The notes beneath the pieces are model-generated. The model saw only the letters and a list, made by a program, of their open reading frames with translations. It searched no databases and was not told where the DNA came from. A program made the position numbers and the translations under genes. 64,000 bases of DNA from positions 1 through 64,000 of the forward strand of contig NZ_QMFY01000020.1 of the NCBI RefSeq assembly GCF_003286915.1, read 5' to 3'. Every line of letters begins with the position of its first letter. The stretch's first letter is position 1. Origin of the DNA: Pseudochryseolinea flava. GTDB taxonomy: Bacteria > Bacteroidota > Bacteroidia > Cytophagales > Cyclobacteriaceae. Shown here one piece after another: positions 1-7,334 of this stretch.

Positions 1-52
1 TTAAAGACTACTTTTGTTTTAGTACACACAAGCAAGATAACGACTTGCAACT

Positions 53-84
53 AGAAGAGGACTCACGTTCTCTTCTTTTTTTTT
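53..84 (+). terminator. Intrinsic terminator of a gene lying left of the window
   Basis: A 7-bp stem (AGAAGAG at 53-59, CTCTTCT at 70-76) is followed by a run of T on the plus strand. No plus-strand gene precedes it inside the window, so it probably ends a gene cut off by the left edge. The first 50 bases hold nothing else I can recognise. Confidence 0.5.
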
Positions 85-101
85 ATCCATACACAAAAGA
101 A

Positions 102-126
102 GAGGCTGCCCTTTTGAGACAGCCTC
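102..126 (-). terminator. Intrinsic terminator after the GH64 gene
   Basis: GAGGCTG (102-108) pairs with CAGCCTC (120-126). Read on the minus strand the hairpin is followed by a T-rich stretch, and it lies about 40 bases past the GH64 stop codon. Confidence 0.6.
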
Positions 127-163
127 GGGTTCCAATAGTTATCGAACATGTAGCATTAACGCC

Positions 164-2341
164 TTATTCTTTCAGCACCTTTTCTTTTTTAAGGACACCA
201 TTTGTCTGTTCGATGACAGCAATATGAAGACCTGGTCTGAGTGCCTGTACTGAAATTGATCTACCGGGATTTTCAACAGCAATCATTTCTTGACCTTGCA
301 CATTGAAAATTTTCACCCGCTTCACTTTCTCATGACCGCCGATGAATAACACATCACGCACTGGATTAGGCGACAAAGTGTACCCCTGCTCTTCTGCTGC
401 TATCTCGATGGTTGTCTGTGCTTCTCTTGCCGAAAGGTTGTTGGTAATGGTGAAGTAGTTGATGTTAAAGCCACCTGTTGATGTCGCAATGCCGATTGAA
501 TAAGCACCTGCAGGAAGTGTTACATTGTGCGAAACGTTAGTCCAATTCTGCCATCCGCCGGTATTCGGAATCGTAACACTACCGAGTTGTGTTGTTCCGG
601 CATCTTTCTCCAAACGCAGCGTTGTGTTCGCATTTGGACTTGCTACGCGGTAGATCACTTTGTACGTGCCTGCCGCCGGAATATTTACGTTGTACGCCAT
701 CCAATCACCAGCTTCTATCCAGCCAACATTTTGTCCACCGCCAGCGTCTGTTGTTGCTTCCAATTGTACACCTGCCATGGAGATATAACTTTCGGCTTCG
801 ACCTTAGACGAGAACGTAGCTGAATTGCTCGCCACGCGAATGGATGTCGCTCTATCATTCCAGCTATTTGCTACCAAGCAAGAATTATCAGCCGTCAACA
901 CGAGTGACGCACCTGTGAAGTTGTCATTTTCATACAGGGTTACTCTGTAACCAGAGTTGATTCGAAGTGATGAAATGTCGTCATTCAAAATGCCACGTGA
1001 ATTTAACGCAGACAAGTTGTAATCACCGACTGGAAGTCCAACTGCAGATCCAGCATAGTTACAATCTTTATACATCGTGGCAACACCAGACGGTGTAGTG
1101 CCAGCATATCCACCAACGGCAATAGTCGCTCTAATTGGCGATGGCGCATTGATTGTTGAAGATTTATCGAACACATCATCATAGCAAAAAGCGTATGTCA
1201 AACCGTTGTGACTGATATCCGTCTGATGCCAGAACTTGCAATACCAATTGAATGGCGATGCGATGTAGTACCTAGCATCGCTCGCAAAATCCTGCGTCGC
1301 GCCGCCGGCAAGATTCAAATCAATTGCATGGCGGTTAATAGCAGCACAAATCTGCGCTTGTACTACTTTATCCCATTGCCCACCTGCGGCGAGTACACCA
1401 CTTCCTTCCATTGTTTCGATCGTCGTGGGCTTGCGTGAAATGGTTGCTACTTGTCCATCTGAAGTGCGCGTGAATGTAAATACTTGTCCTGATACACGGC
1501 CTCTCCAAGTTCCAGCATCACCTGCGTTGAACACGAGGTCAGCACTTGAATACTTCGACCAGATTTGATCGATGTAACCGCCGAAATAATTTGCTTGCGC
1601 ACCTCCAGCAAGGAACGCTGATGTTTTTGAAGGAAACTTGATAATACCCTTCGCCGCATCAAGACATCCGGCAAAGGCAGCAGGTGCTTGTGATTGCCAC
1701 TGTGATATGATCTGCGCATGTGTTTTCAGTTCACCAACTTTTTTATAGAAGCCAGAATTTCCCCACACTTCAAGTCCCATCGGATATTGATACGAGTCTA
1801 CGCGAGTCGTGTTTGCCCATAGACCATTCGCAGCATTCGTGAGTTCGATCATCTCGAAGCGAATACCTTGGTTCGGATCATTTGGATTGGCCAAGTTCGG
1901 CGCCGCATATCCACCCGTAGCGCCGAAGAAGTACAGCCACAATTGTGAGTTGAAAGAGATTAAAATCCGGCATCCAGCTATGCCTGGAATGTTAATCGTC
2001 TTGTTGGGAATCTCGCTTAAGCGTGCGAAGCAATTGGCATATCGTCCGTTGCCACCAGGACCTTGGTCGCCATTGACCACCGGACCTTGAACAGTATTGT
2101 CCCCGGTACTCATTACTCTCACAGCGCTCGTTCTGGTATCGATCCACACGTGATTACCGTTTTGGATACCTACCACGGCCACAAAAATATTCGCATCTGT
2201 GTACGTTGAATTATTCGTCAGTGTAAACGGAACGGTAGGTTGACTCCACGCCATCGACGACAATAAAGTGAGTGCGAACAACATCGCCACGGATCGGCCC
2301 CGCAAGAGACCTTGAACACGGAACAGTGTAATTGTTTTCAT
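164..2341 (-). CDS. Secreted GH64 beta-1,3-glucanase with beta/gamma-crystallin, CBM6 and T9SS sorting domain
   Basis: Probable endo-acting beta-1,3-glucanase of the GH64 (laminaripentaose-producing) family, exported and then carried across the outer membrane by T9SS. Residues 1-33 form a signal peptide. The GH64 domain spans about 35-400. E166 and D182 are 16 residues apart and sit in the MIELT and TTRVDSY contexts, matching the catalytic Glu/Asp pair known for the family. A beta/gamma-crystallin-like module follows (about 421-501, two DxS-type half motifs), then a CBM6 (about 512-632), then a C-terminal sorting domain (about 650-725, with SPNPVRD). The crystallin module resembles the one in the protease gene at 45631 and the CBM6 resembles the one in the gene at 42386. 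The gene stands alone with its own terminator. Family assignment is firm; exact specificity is inferred. Confidence 0.85.
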   Translation of the reverse strand: MKTITLFRVQGLLRGRSVAMLFALTLLSSMAWSQPTVPFTLTNNSTYTDANIFVAVVGIQNGNHVWIDTRTSAVRVMSTGDNTVQGPVVNGDQGPGGNGRYANCFARLSEIPNKTINIPGIAGCRILISFNSQLWLYFFGATGGYAAPNLANPNDPNQGIRFEMIELTNAANGLWANTTRVDSYQYPMGLEVWGNSGFYKKVGELKTHAQIISQWQSQAPAAFAGCLDAAKGIIKFPSKTSAFLAGGAQANYFGGYIDQIWSKYSSADLVFNAGDAGTWRGRVSGQVFTFTRTSDGQVATISRKPTTIETMEGSGVLAAGGQWDKVVQAQICAAINRHAIDLNLAGGATQDFASDARYYIASPFNWYCKFWHQTDISHNGLTYAFCYDDVFDKSSTINAPSPIRATIAVGGYAGTTPSGVATMYKDCNYAGSAVGLPVGDYNLSALNSRGILNDDISSLRINSGYRVTLYENDNFTGASLVLTADNSCLVANSWNDRATSIRVASNSATFSSKVEAESYISMAGVQLEATTDAGGGQNVGWIEAGDWMAYNVNIPAAGTYKVIYRVASPNANTTLRLEKDAGTTQLGSVTIPNTGGWQNWTNVSHNVTLPAGAYSIGIATSTGGFNINYFTITNNLSAREAQTTIEIAAEEQGYTLSPNPVRDVLFIGGHEKVKRVKIFNVQGQEMIAVENPGRSISVQALRPGLHIAVIEQTNGVLKKEKVLKE

Positions 2342-2622
2342 TCGGATTAAGGTTTGGGTTTGATTAAGTTGTTGTAGTTATTGGTTTATCTCAGTAACAA
2401 TGAGGCTTACCTCGTTGCAATTGATTCATCGTTAGATCATTTTTTTCATAGCAGTATCACTCTCCCGTCTGTTAAACACTCGGGTGATGGGATAATTTTG
2501 CTTTCTTTTTTGGCTGTGTGTGGACTTAACTTACTGAATTGGGGATTTCAATAAGACAAATGAAATTTCACATCAAACGATTGAAAAGGCAAATTAAAAG
2601 GCTCTGGAACCTCATAAATCGT

Positions 2623-2667
2623 ATACATCAAAACTACATCGGTCGCCATACATCAAGAATACATCGA
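2623..2667. repeat. Imperfect 20-bp direct repeat, period 25
   Basis: ATACATCAAAACTACATCGG at 2623 recurs as ATACATCAAGAATACATCGA at 2648, 17 of 20 positions identical. Each unit itself contains two ACATC words. It lies about 280-325 bases upstream of the GH64 start and could be a regulator site; that role is inference. Confidence 0.4.
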
Positions 2668-2844
2668 TACTAGTACACGACGGCAAGATGTTACAAATGA
2701 ATGTTAGCCACATGAAAAAAGCCGCATATTACATTGTCAGGATTTACACACGGCTAACGGAGAAAGACTGCACTCCTCTCCGACTGGTAACGTTAGTCGC
2801 CAACGGTATCGCTACAGGTAGGGCGGGCGATGCCAAGAACGAAA

Positions 2845-2872
2845 AAAGGGCTCACCGCAAAGTGAACCCTTT
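2845..2872 (-). terminator. Intrinsic terminator of the TonB receptor gene
   Basis: An 11-bp stem with one mismatch (AAAGGGCTCAC at 2845-2855, GTGAACCCTTT at 2862-2872) is followed on the minus strand by TTTTTT. It begins 21 bases past the receptor stop codon. Confidence 0.7.
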
Positions 2873-2893
2873 CGAAAAGGAAACTAACGAGCT

Positions 2894-4957
2894 CTAAAAA
2901 TTATAGGCAAGGCCAGCACGCACTACGCGTCCTGTCCACTGGGCATCATATTCAGTTTGTCCACCAAAAGGACCAGAGTAATTTTTCTGATCGAACAAGT
3001 TATAGACATTAACATTTGCACTAAGTCCCTTGTAGATGTTTACGCTGCCGTAGAAATTCAAACGAACAAAACCATCAGCATTTGTTTTGTCTTGCACTTG
3101 CGCAGGCACATCCGATTGATAATCGCCGGGTGTTTTACGATCCGAGAAATATTGTCCGCTAAAATTAATGCGGGCACGGTTTCCGAAATTATACGTTACG
3201 GCAAAATTACCCGTGAAGGAACTCATGAAGAGTAGATCGCGTTTTGAGAAATCAATTTCTTGCGATGTATAAACGGTTTGATCTTTCAATCCAAAACCTC
3301 CGAGCTTCTCGGTCGCGTTTAACTTATAAGAAAGTCCCACCAAGAAATGAAGTTTAGATGTTGGCTTCAATACCGCATTCAATTCTAAGCCTGTAATACT
3401 TCTGCTATCGAAATTAAATGATACCTCGTCATCAATGATTCTCATTTCGCTTGGTGTTTGAATAGAATCAACAACGACTTCACTAATAAAATCTGTATAG
3501 TTATTATTGTACAAAGTCAGGTTCACATCCATTTTTTTCGACACATATCCGAACTGAACTTCCAATGTCTTCAGGTGTTCAGGTTTCAAATCATCATTAT
3601 ACGATGCAGCATCTAAATATTCGCGATATGCAGGAATACGGTAGGCCGTTCCATACAAAAGCTTTCCATACCAATTCTCCGTGAAAGAACCGGTGAGACC
3701 AACACGGTAGTTGAACTGATTATCGAAGTTCGACAAGATATCATAACGAATACCCGTAGTAAGATTGAAAATCTTAGAAAGCGTGTAAGTATCTTGTAAG
3801 AATAGACCGACCGTGCTTCTTGTAAAGCTAGATTTATTGTTCGCGATCATTGACTCTTCAATATTTACGCTCGTGCCGGCTTCCTCCGTGACCACAGAGC
3901 GAATATCATTGGCATGATCATTCAGTAGACTGATTCCGCCTACGATTTCATTCTTAGCAGACTTGTGATAAAATTCGACATCTGCGCCATAGAGTGTTGA
4001 GTTCAGATACTCGGTTGCAAGTTCCTTCACCGCTGTGCTGGTGGCATCAACATATTTCGTTTTGTCAATTTCGAATCCAAAGTGATTGTAAAACCCGCGG
4101 AACTTCAAGCTTGCATTATCGGAAAGGTCGAGGCTATAAGATGCCGCACCGTATACGGGTGTTCTTTTAAAATTATACTCACCCTTTGCGTCACGATACT
4201 TGTATGGATATTCGTAATTGGTGTAGCTACCAATTAGCTGAAGTCCTTTGTATTCATACGATGCGAGAAACGATTGATTGGTTGCCGTTTGGTCATGAGA
4301 GCGAACCTTACCGTCTGAATTCAAATCGGGAGAGAATCCATCCGTTTTGAAAACATTTGCATTGGCAAAGAGTCCTTTATAGTCAAACTGCGCGTTGGCT
4401 GAATAAGAGTTAAACGTTCCTCCGTCTACTGAGATAGACTTTCCTTGACGTTTCGTAGTAACACTTACAACACCAGAAAAACTATTCGTTCCGTACAGCA
4501 CAGAACCTGGGCCATTGATAATCTCAACGCGCTCAATGATTTCCACGGGAATCATCTCATCGATGTTAAAATTTCCATAGTAGCTGTCACGCATCGGCAC
4601 TCCGTCGATCAACAAGAGCACCTTATTATTATAGCGTGATTGTACGCCGCGTACCCACGTAAGTTGGTGACCGGCGCGATATTCTTGAATTTCAAATCCA
4701 GGCACTTGGTCGAGCACCTCACGAAGCGTTTGAAATCCATTTTGTTTGATGTCTTCTTTAGTAAAGAGTCGAATAACAGAAGGGGCTTTTTGAATGCTCA
4801 TTTCCGTTTTCGTAGAAGAGACTACCGTAATGCTCATCAATTCTTCCAAGGATAGCGCGTAAATGTCGGTGGAATCACCTTTGACATCTGTTTGCGCAAA
4901 TCCACTTGACGCGATACCGGAGAGCGCGATAATGCCAAGTAATCTTTTAATGTTCAT
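2894..4957 (-). CDS. TonB-dependent outer-membrane receptor, BtuB/CirA-like
   Basis: A 687-residue TonB-dependent receptor that would move an unknown ligand (metal chelate, vitamin or small oligomer) through the outer membrane. Residues 1-21 are a signal peptide ending SSGFAQ. The stretch around LEELMSITVVSSTKTEM is the TonB-box/linker region; the plug covers about 50-170, with RGVQSRYNNKVLLLIDGVP and the PGSVLYGTNSFSGVV motif; the rest is a beta barrel ending in a terminal aromatic residue (AYNF). It has no carboxypeptidase-like N-terminal domain and no SusD partner, so it is not a SusC. The gene is transcribed alone, divergently from the anchor-I lipoprotein gene at 5575, and the shared upstream region holds the inverted repeats described below. 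Substrate cannot be told from sequence. Confidence 0.85.
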   Translation of the reverse strand: MNIKRLLGIIALSGIASSGFAQTDVKGDSTDIYALSLEELMSITVVSSTKTEMSIQKAPSVIRLFTKEDIKQNGFQTLREVLDQVPGFEIQEYRAGHQLTWVRGVQSRYNNKVLLLIDGVPMRDSYYGNFNIDEMIPVEIIERVEIINGPGSVLYGTNSFSGVVSVTTKRQGKSISVDGGTFNSYSANAQFDYKGLFANANVFKTDGFSPDLNSDGKVRSHDQTATNQSFLASYEYKGLQLIGSYTNYEYPYKYRDAKGEYNFKRTPVYGAASYSLDLSDNASLKFRGFYNHFGFEIDKTKYVDATSTAVKELATEYLNSTLYGADVEFYHKSAKNEIVGGISLLNDHANDIRSVVTEEAGTSVNIEESMIANNKSSFTRSTVGLFLQDTYTLSKIFNLTTGIRYDILSNFDNQFNYRVGLTGSFTENWYGKLLYGTAYRIPAYREYLDAASYNDDLKPEHLKTLEVQFGYVSKKMDVNLTLYNNNYTDFISEVVVDSIQTPSEMRIIDDEVSFNFDSRSITGLELNAVLKPTSKLHFLVGLSYKLNATEKLGGFGLKDQTVYTSQEIDFSKRDLLFMSSFTGNFAVTYNFGNRARINFSGQYFSDRKTPGDYQSDVPAQVQDKTNADGFVRLNFYGSVNIYKGLSANVNVYNLFDQKNYSGPFGGQTEYDAQWTGRVVRAGLAYNF

Positions 4958-5160
4958 GAGGGAAAAGGGTTAAAAAATGTTGTTGATAAAAAATAAACAG
5001 CGACATCGTCCAGAATGTGTTCGCACAAATCTTCTCCTCGCTCTGGTAAAAACTGCCTACGACAAAGATGGCTGTCGTATACTGTTGTTTTTCTTGATTT
5101 CGAACAATAGCGTCTCACGTGTAAGCCAGACTGTCGTTTTTCGAAAGTTGGAACGATGAT

Positions 5161-5176
5161 ACCGGAAAAATCAGGT
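5161..5176. repeat. ACCGGA-N4-TCCGGT element, copy 1 (one mismatch)
   Basis: The sequence ACCGGAAAAATCAGGT matches the inverted-repeat pattern ACCGGA-N4-TCCGGT at all arm positions but one. It is nearer the TonB receptor than the other two copies and lacks the ACAACG tail directly after the second arm. Confidence 0.4.
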
Positions 5177-5280
5177 CGGTATATTTACAACGGTATGGCT
5201 ACTGCCGATCGCTTACACAAGCTTTTCCGACGGTTTACCCTGAAGAAACTTTTTTAACAAGGATGAAACTACGTAAGCGT

Positions 5281-5306
5281 TTACATGTAAGGTTTACGCG
5301 TAAACC
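5281..5306. repeat. Two adjoining perfect palindromes (10 and 16 bp)
   Basis: TTACATGTAA (5281-5290) is followed at once by GGTTTACGCGTAAACC (5291-5306). Further GTTTAC or GTAAAC words lie near 5231, 5277, 5419 and 5506. The central CG with GTTTAC arms recalls LacI/PurR-type operators, but no such regulator gene is nearby, so this is only a suggestion. Confidence 0.45.
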
Positions 5307-5357
5307 GTTTGTTTAACCAAATGTCAAAATCGAAAAAGCTGAGAATTGGACGCACCT

Positions 5358-5379
5358 ACCGGAACAATCCGGTACAACG
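5358..5379. repeat. ACCGGA-N4-TCCGGT-ACAACG element, copy 2
   Basis: Perfect 6-bp arms with a 4-base spacer (ACAA), followed by ACAACG. Copy 3, with first bases 66 apart, has the same arms and tail but a different spacer, which shows that arms and tail are conserved and the spacer is not. Confidence 0.55.
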
Positions 5380-5390
5380 GAACGCCTATA

Positions 5391-5402
5391 CGCCAATTGG
5401 CG
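5391..5402. repeat. 12-bp palindrome CGCCAATTGGCG
   Basis: A perfect palindrome lying between copies 2 and 3 of the ACCGGA element. No T-run follows it, so it is not a terminator. Confidence 0.35.
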
Positions 5403-5423
5403 CATCGATTCACGCTCGTTTAC

Positions 5424-5445
5424 ACCGGATTTTTCCGGTACAACG
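5424..5445. repeat. ACCGGA-N4-TCCGGT-ACAACG element, copy 3
   Basis: Perfect 6-bp arms with spacer TTTT and the ACAACG tail, 130-150 bases upstream of the anchor-I lipoprotein start. Could be a dimeric regulator site or a short mobile hairpin; the sequence alone does not decide. Confidence 0.55.
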
Positions 5446-5574
5446 TACAGGCTATCCGCGCATTTTCCCCTCGGCTTTTATCTTACATGATAAACGTGCA
5501 CCTACGTAAACAAAAGTTTCTCAGTGAGGAGCACATGCATATCTTGGCGTAGTCGTTAAAACAAATATCATCCT

Positions 5575-7131
5575 ATGAAGAAAAATTTCACACACGCTTT
5601 AATCCTTAGCGCCTTGCTTTTTGGTGCTTGCGGACCAGGTCCTGGACCTGCACCTGGCTCCTATTTTAAAGAGGTCGATGAGATCCAATTAGTCGGTGGT
5701 GCTACAGCTGCCGAGATTTCAGCATTCGATCCAAAAACAAAAAGACTATTCGTGATCAACGCGGTAAAGGCCGCCATCGACGTGATTGACATGCGTGATC
5801 CGCTAAATCTCGTCTACGAACGGGAGATCAGCATCAGCGCTTATGGACATGGCGTAAATAGCCTTTCTGTTAAAAATGGTCTTCTCGCTGCCGCCGTAGA
5901 GTCTAGTCCAAAGACAGCTTTAGGAAAGGTTGTTATTTGGGAAACTACTACGCTCAACGAGAAGGATGTTGTTACCGTTGGATCACTTCCAGACATGCTC
6001 AGCTTCAGCCATGACGGTCGTTACATCGTTGTTGCTAACGAAGGCGAACCGAATGAAGACTATACTGTCGACCCAAATGGTTCAGTGTCGATCATCACCG
6101 TGCACGGCGGAAGCTTCCAAGTTGTTACAACTGACTTCTCTTCTTTTAATAGTCAAGCCTCGGCGTTAACCAGCAAAGGCTATCGGATTGCTGGCCCTGT
6201 AGGTACAACATTAGCCGCCGACACTGAGCCTGAGTATGTTACCATTTCAGACGACGATAAAACAGCATGGGTAACACTACAAGAAAACAACGGTATCGCT
6301 AGGGTAAATCTCCTGACAAAGAAAATTGAAAGAATATTCCCACTCGGATTCAAGGACCACAGTGCTCCAGGCAACGAACTTGACGGATCAGACAAAGACG
6401 GTGGTGTAAATTTTGCAAACTATCCCGTTCGTGGCATGTATATGCCTGACGGTATTGCGTCGTTCAGCGCCTATGGAACACCGTTGCTCGTAACTGTTAA
6501 CGAAGGCGATAGCCGGATCAGACCTACTAGCGACGATGCTTTGCCTCCTTATGGTGAAGGTGATCTATTTAATGAAGAAGCACGTATTGCCGATGTAACG
6601 TTGGACTCGATCAAGTTTCCTAACTTTGCTTTACTCCAAAGTTCAGCAAAACTTGGACGTTTAAAAATTACCAACCGCATGGGTGATACCGATGGAGACG
6701 GTGACTACGATGCATTGTACACTTTCGGTGCGCGTTCGTTCTCGATCTGGAATGGTCATACAGGCGCACAAGTTTTCGATAGCGGAAGCGACCTCGAACA
6801 ATTCTTAATATCACAGCGTCCTTCTGGTTACGACGATGCACGCAGCGACGACAAAGGTGTAGAACCTGAAAACGTTGCCATCGGTCAGATCGGTCCACGT
6901 ACACTTGCGTTCGTCGGATTAGAGCGTGCTGACGCAATTGCTGTTGTCGATGTGACAAATCCGCAAGCGCCAAAGTATTTGCAAATCCTTGCAACAGGTG
7001 ACGCACCTGAGGGTGTTCTCTTCATCAATGGTAAGGATAGTCCAAACGGTATCCCTACGGTAGTAGCAAGCTGCGAGGGCGACGGTAGAATAAATGTCTA
7101 TCAGCTTAGTGTTACAGAACAATACGAATAA
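5575..7131 (+). CDS. Choice-of-anchor I family beta-propeller lipoprotein
   Basis: A 518-residue exported protein of the choice-of-anchor I family, whose members are YncE-like beta-propellers attached to the envelope in different ways. Here the anchor is lipid: residues 1-19 end in LFGAC, a lipobox with Cys19, followed by a Pro/Gly-rich linker. Propeller-type repeats follow, with VVANEGEPNEDY, VTLQENNGIARV and VTVNEGDSRIRP as the clear family words and a C-terminal blade with FVGLERADAIAVVDV. Acidic DxDGDGD-like loop DTDGDGDYD near residue 370 may bind calcium. Function in this family is largely unknown; some relatives carry phosphatase or nuclease annotations, which I do not see here. The gene has its own terminator and is preceded by the inverted-repeat region. 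Confidence 0.8.
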   Translation: MKKNFTHALILSALLFGACGPGPGPAPGSYFKEVDEIQLVGGATAAEISAFDPKTKRLFVINAVKAAIDVIDMRDPLNLVYEREISISAYGHGVNSLSVKNGLLAAAVESSPKTALGKVVIWETTTLNEKDVVTVGSLPDMLSFSHDGRYIVVANEGEPNEDYTVDPNGSVSIITVHGGSFQVVTTDFSSFNSQASALTSKGYRIAGPVGTTLAADTEPEYVTISDDDKTAWVTLQENNGIARVNLLTKKIERIFPLGFKDHSAPGNELDGSDKDGGVNFANYPVRGMYMPDGIASFSAYGTPLLVTVNEGDSRIRPTSDDALPPYGEGDLFNEEARIADVTLDSIKFPNFALLQSSAKLGRLKITNRMGDTDGDGDYDALYTFGARSFSIWNGHTGAQVFDSGSDLEQFLISQRPSGYDDARSDDKGVEPENVAIGQIGPRTLAFVGLERADAIAVVDVTNPQAPKYLQILATGDAPEGVLFINGKDSPNGIPTVVASCEGDGRINVYQLSVTEQYE

Positions 7132-7186
7132 ACTGAGTTAAACGGCGAAATTGTTAAACAAATTCGCTCCGACTTGAAAACAAATG

Positions 7187-7215
7187 GAAGGTGGCAAACG
7201 TCACCTTCTTTTTTT
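7187..7215 (+). terminator. Intrinsic terminator after the anchor-I lipoprotein
   Basis: GAAGGTG (7187-7193) pairs with CACCTTC (7202-7208), followed directly by seven T. It lies 56 bases past the stop codon. Confidence 0.75.
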
Positions 7216-7334
7216 GCCTGATTCCGTCAGCGCGATTAGTCGATTGTCGGTTGCCACGAAACCAAAAACGTCCCAATTTGTTATATTTTCAATATATTAG
7301 TTAAACGAGGAATGCGAATAGACGCAGTTTCGGA

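Larger units (their letters stand above)
2342..2893. other. Intergenic region upstream of the GH64 gene
   Basis: This 550-base stretch carries no convincing gene. It should hold the GH64 promoter near 2342-2450. It contains two imperfect direct repeats (2623-2642 and 2648-2667) and the terminator of the TonB receptor gene (2845-2872). A 69-codon open frame at 2688-2897 runs through that terminator and has no recognisable product. Confidence 0.6.
4958..5574. promoter_or_regulatory. Divergent regulatory region rich in inverted repeats
   Basis: This 617-base region separates the TonB receptor (leftward) from the anchor-I lipoprotein (rightward) and has no credible gene. It contains three ACCGGA-N4-TCCGGT-type elements (5161, 5358, 5424), a 16-bp palindrome (5291-5306), a 10-bp palindrome (5281-5290) and a 12-bp palindrome (5391-5402). 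Promoters for both flanking genes must lie here, but I cannot place a clear -33/-7 pair. Confidence 0.55.

Noticed and set aside
2688-2897. 69-codon plus-strand open frame
   Set aside because: It passes through the receptor terminator and overlaps the receptor stop; no conserved sequence.
5309-5552. Two overlapping plus-strand frames of 66-68 codons
   Set aside because: They run across the inverted-repeat elements, and the repeated sequence explains their regular look. No signal, start context or family.
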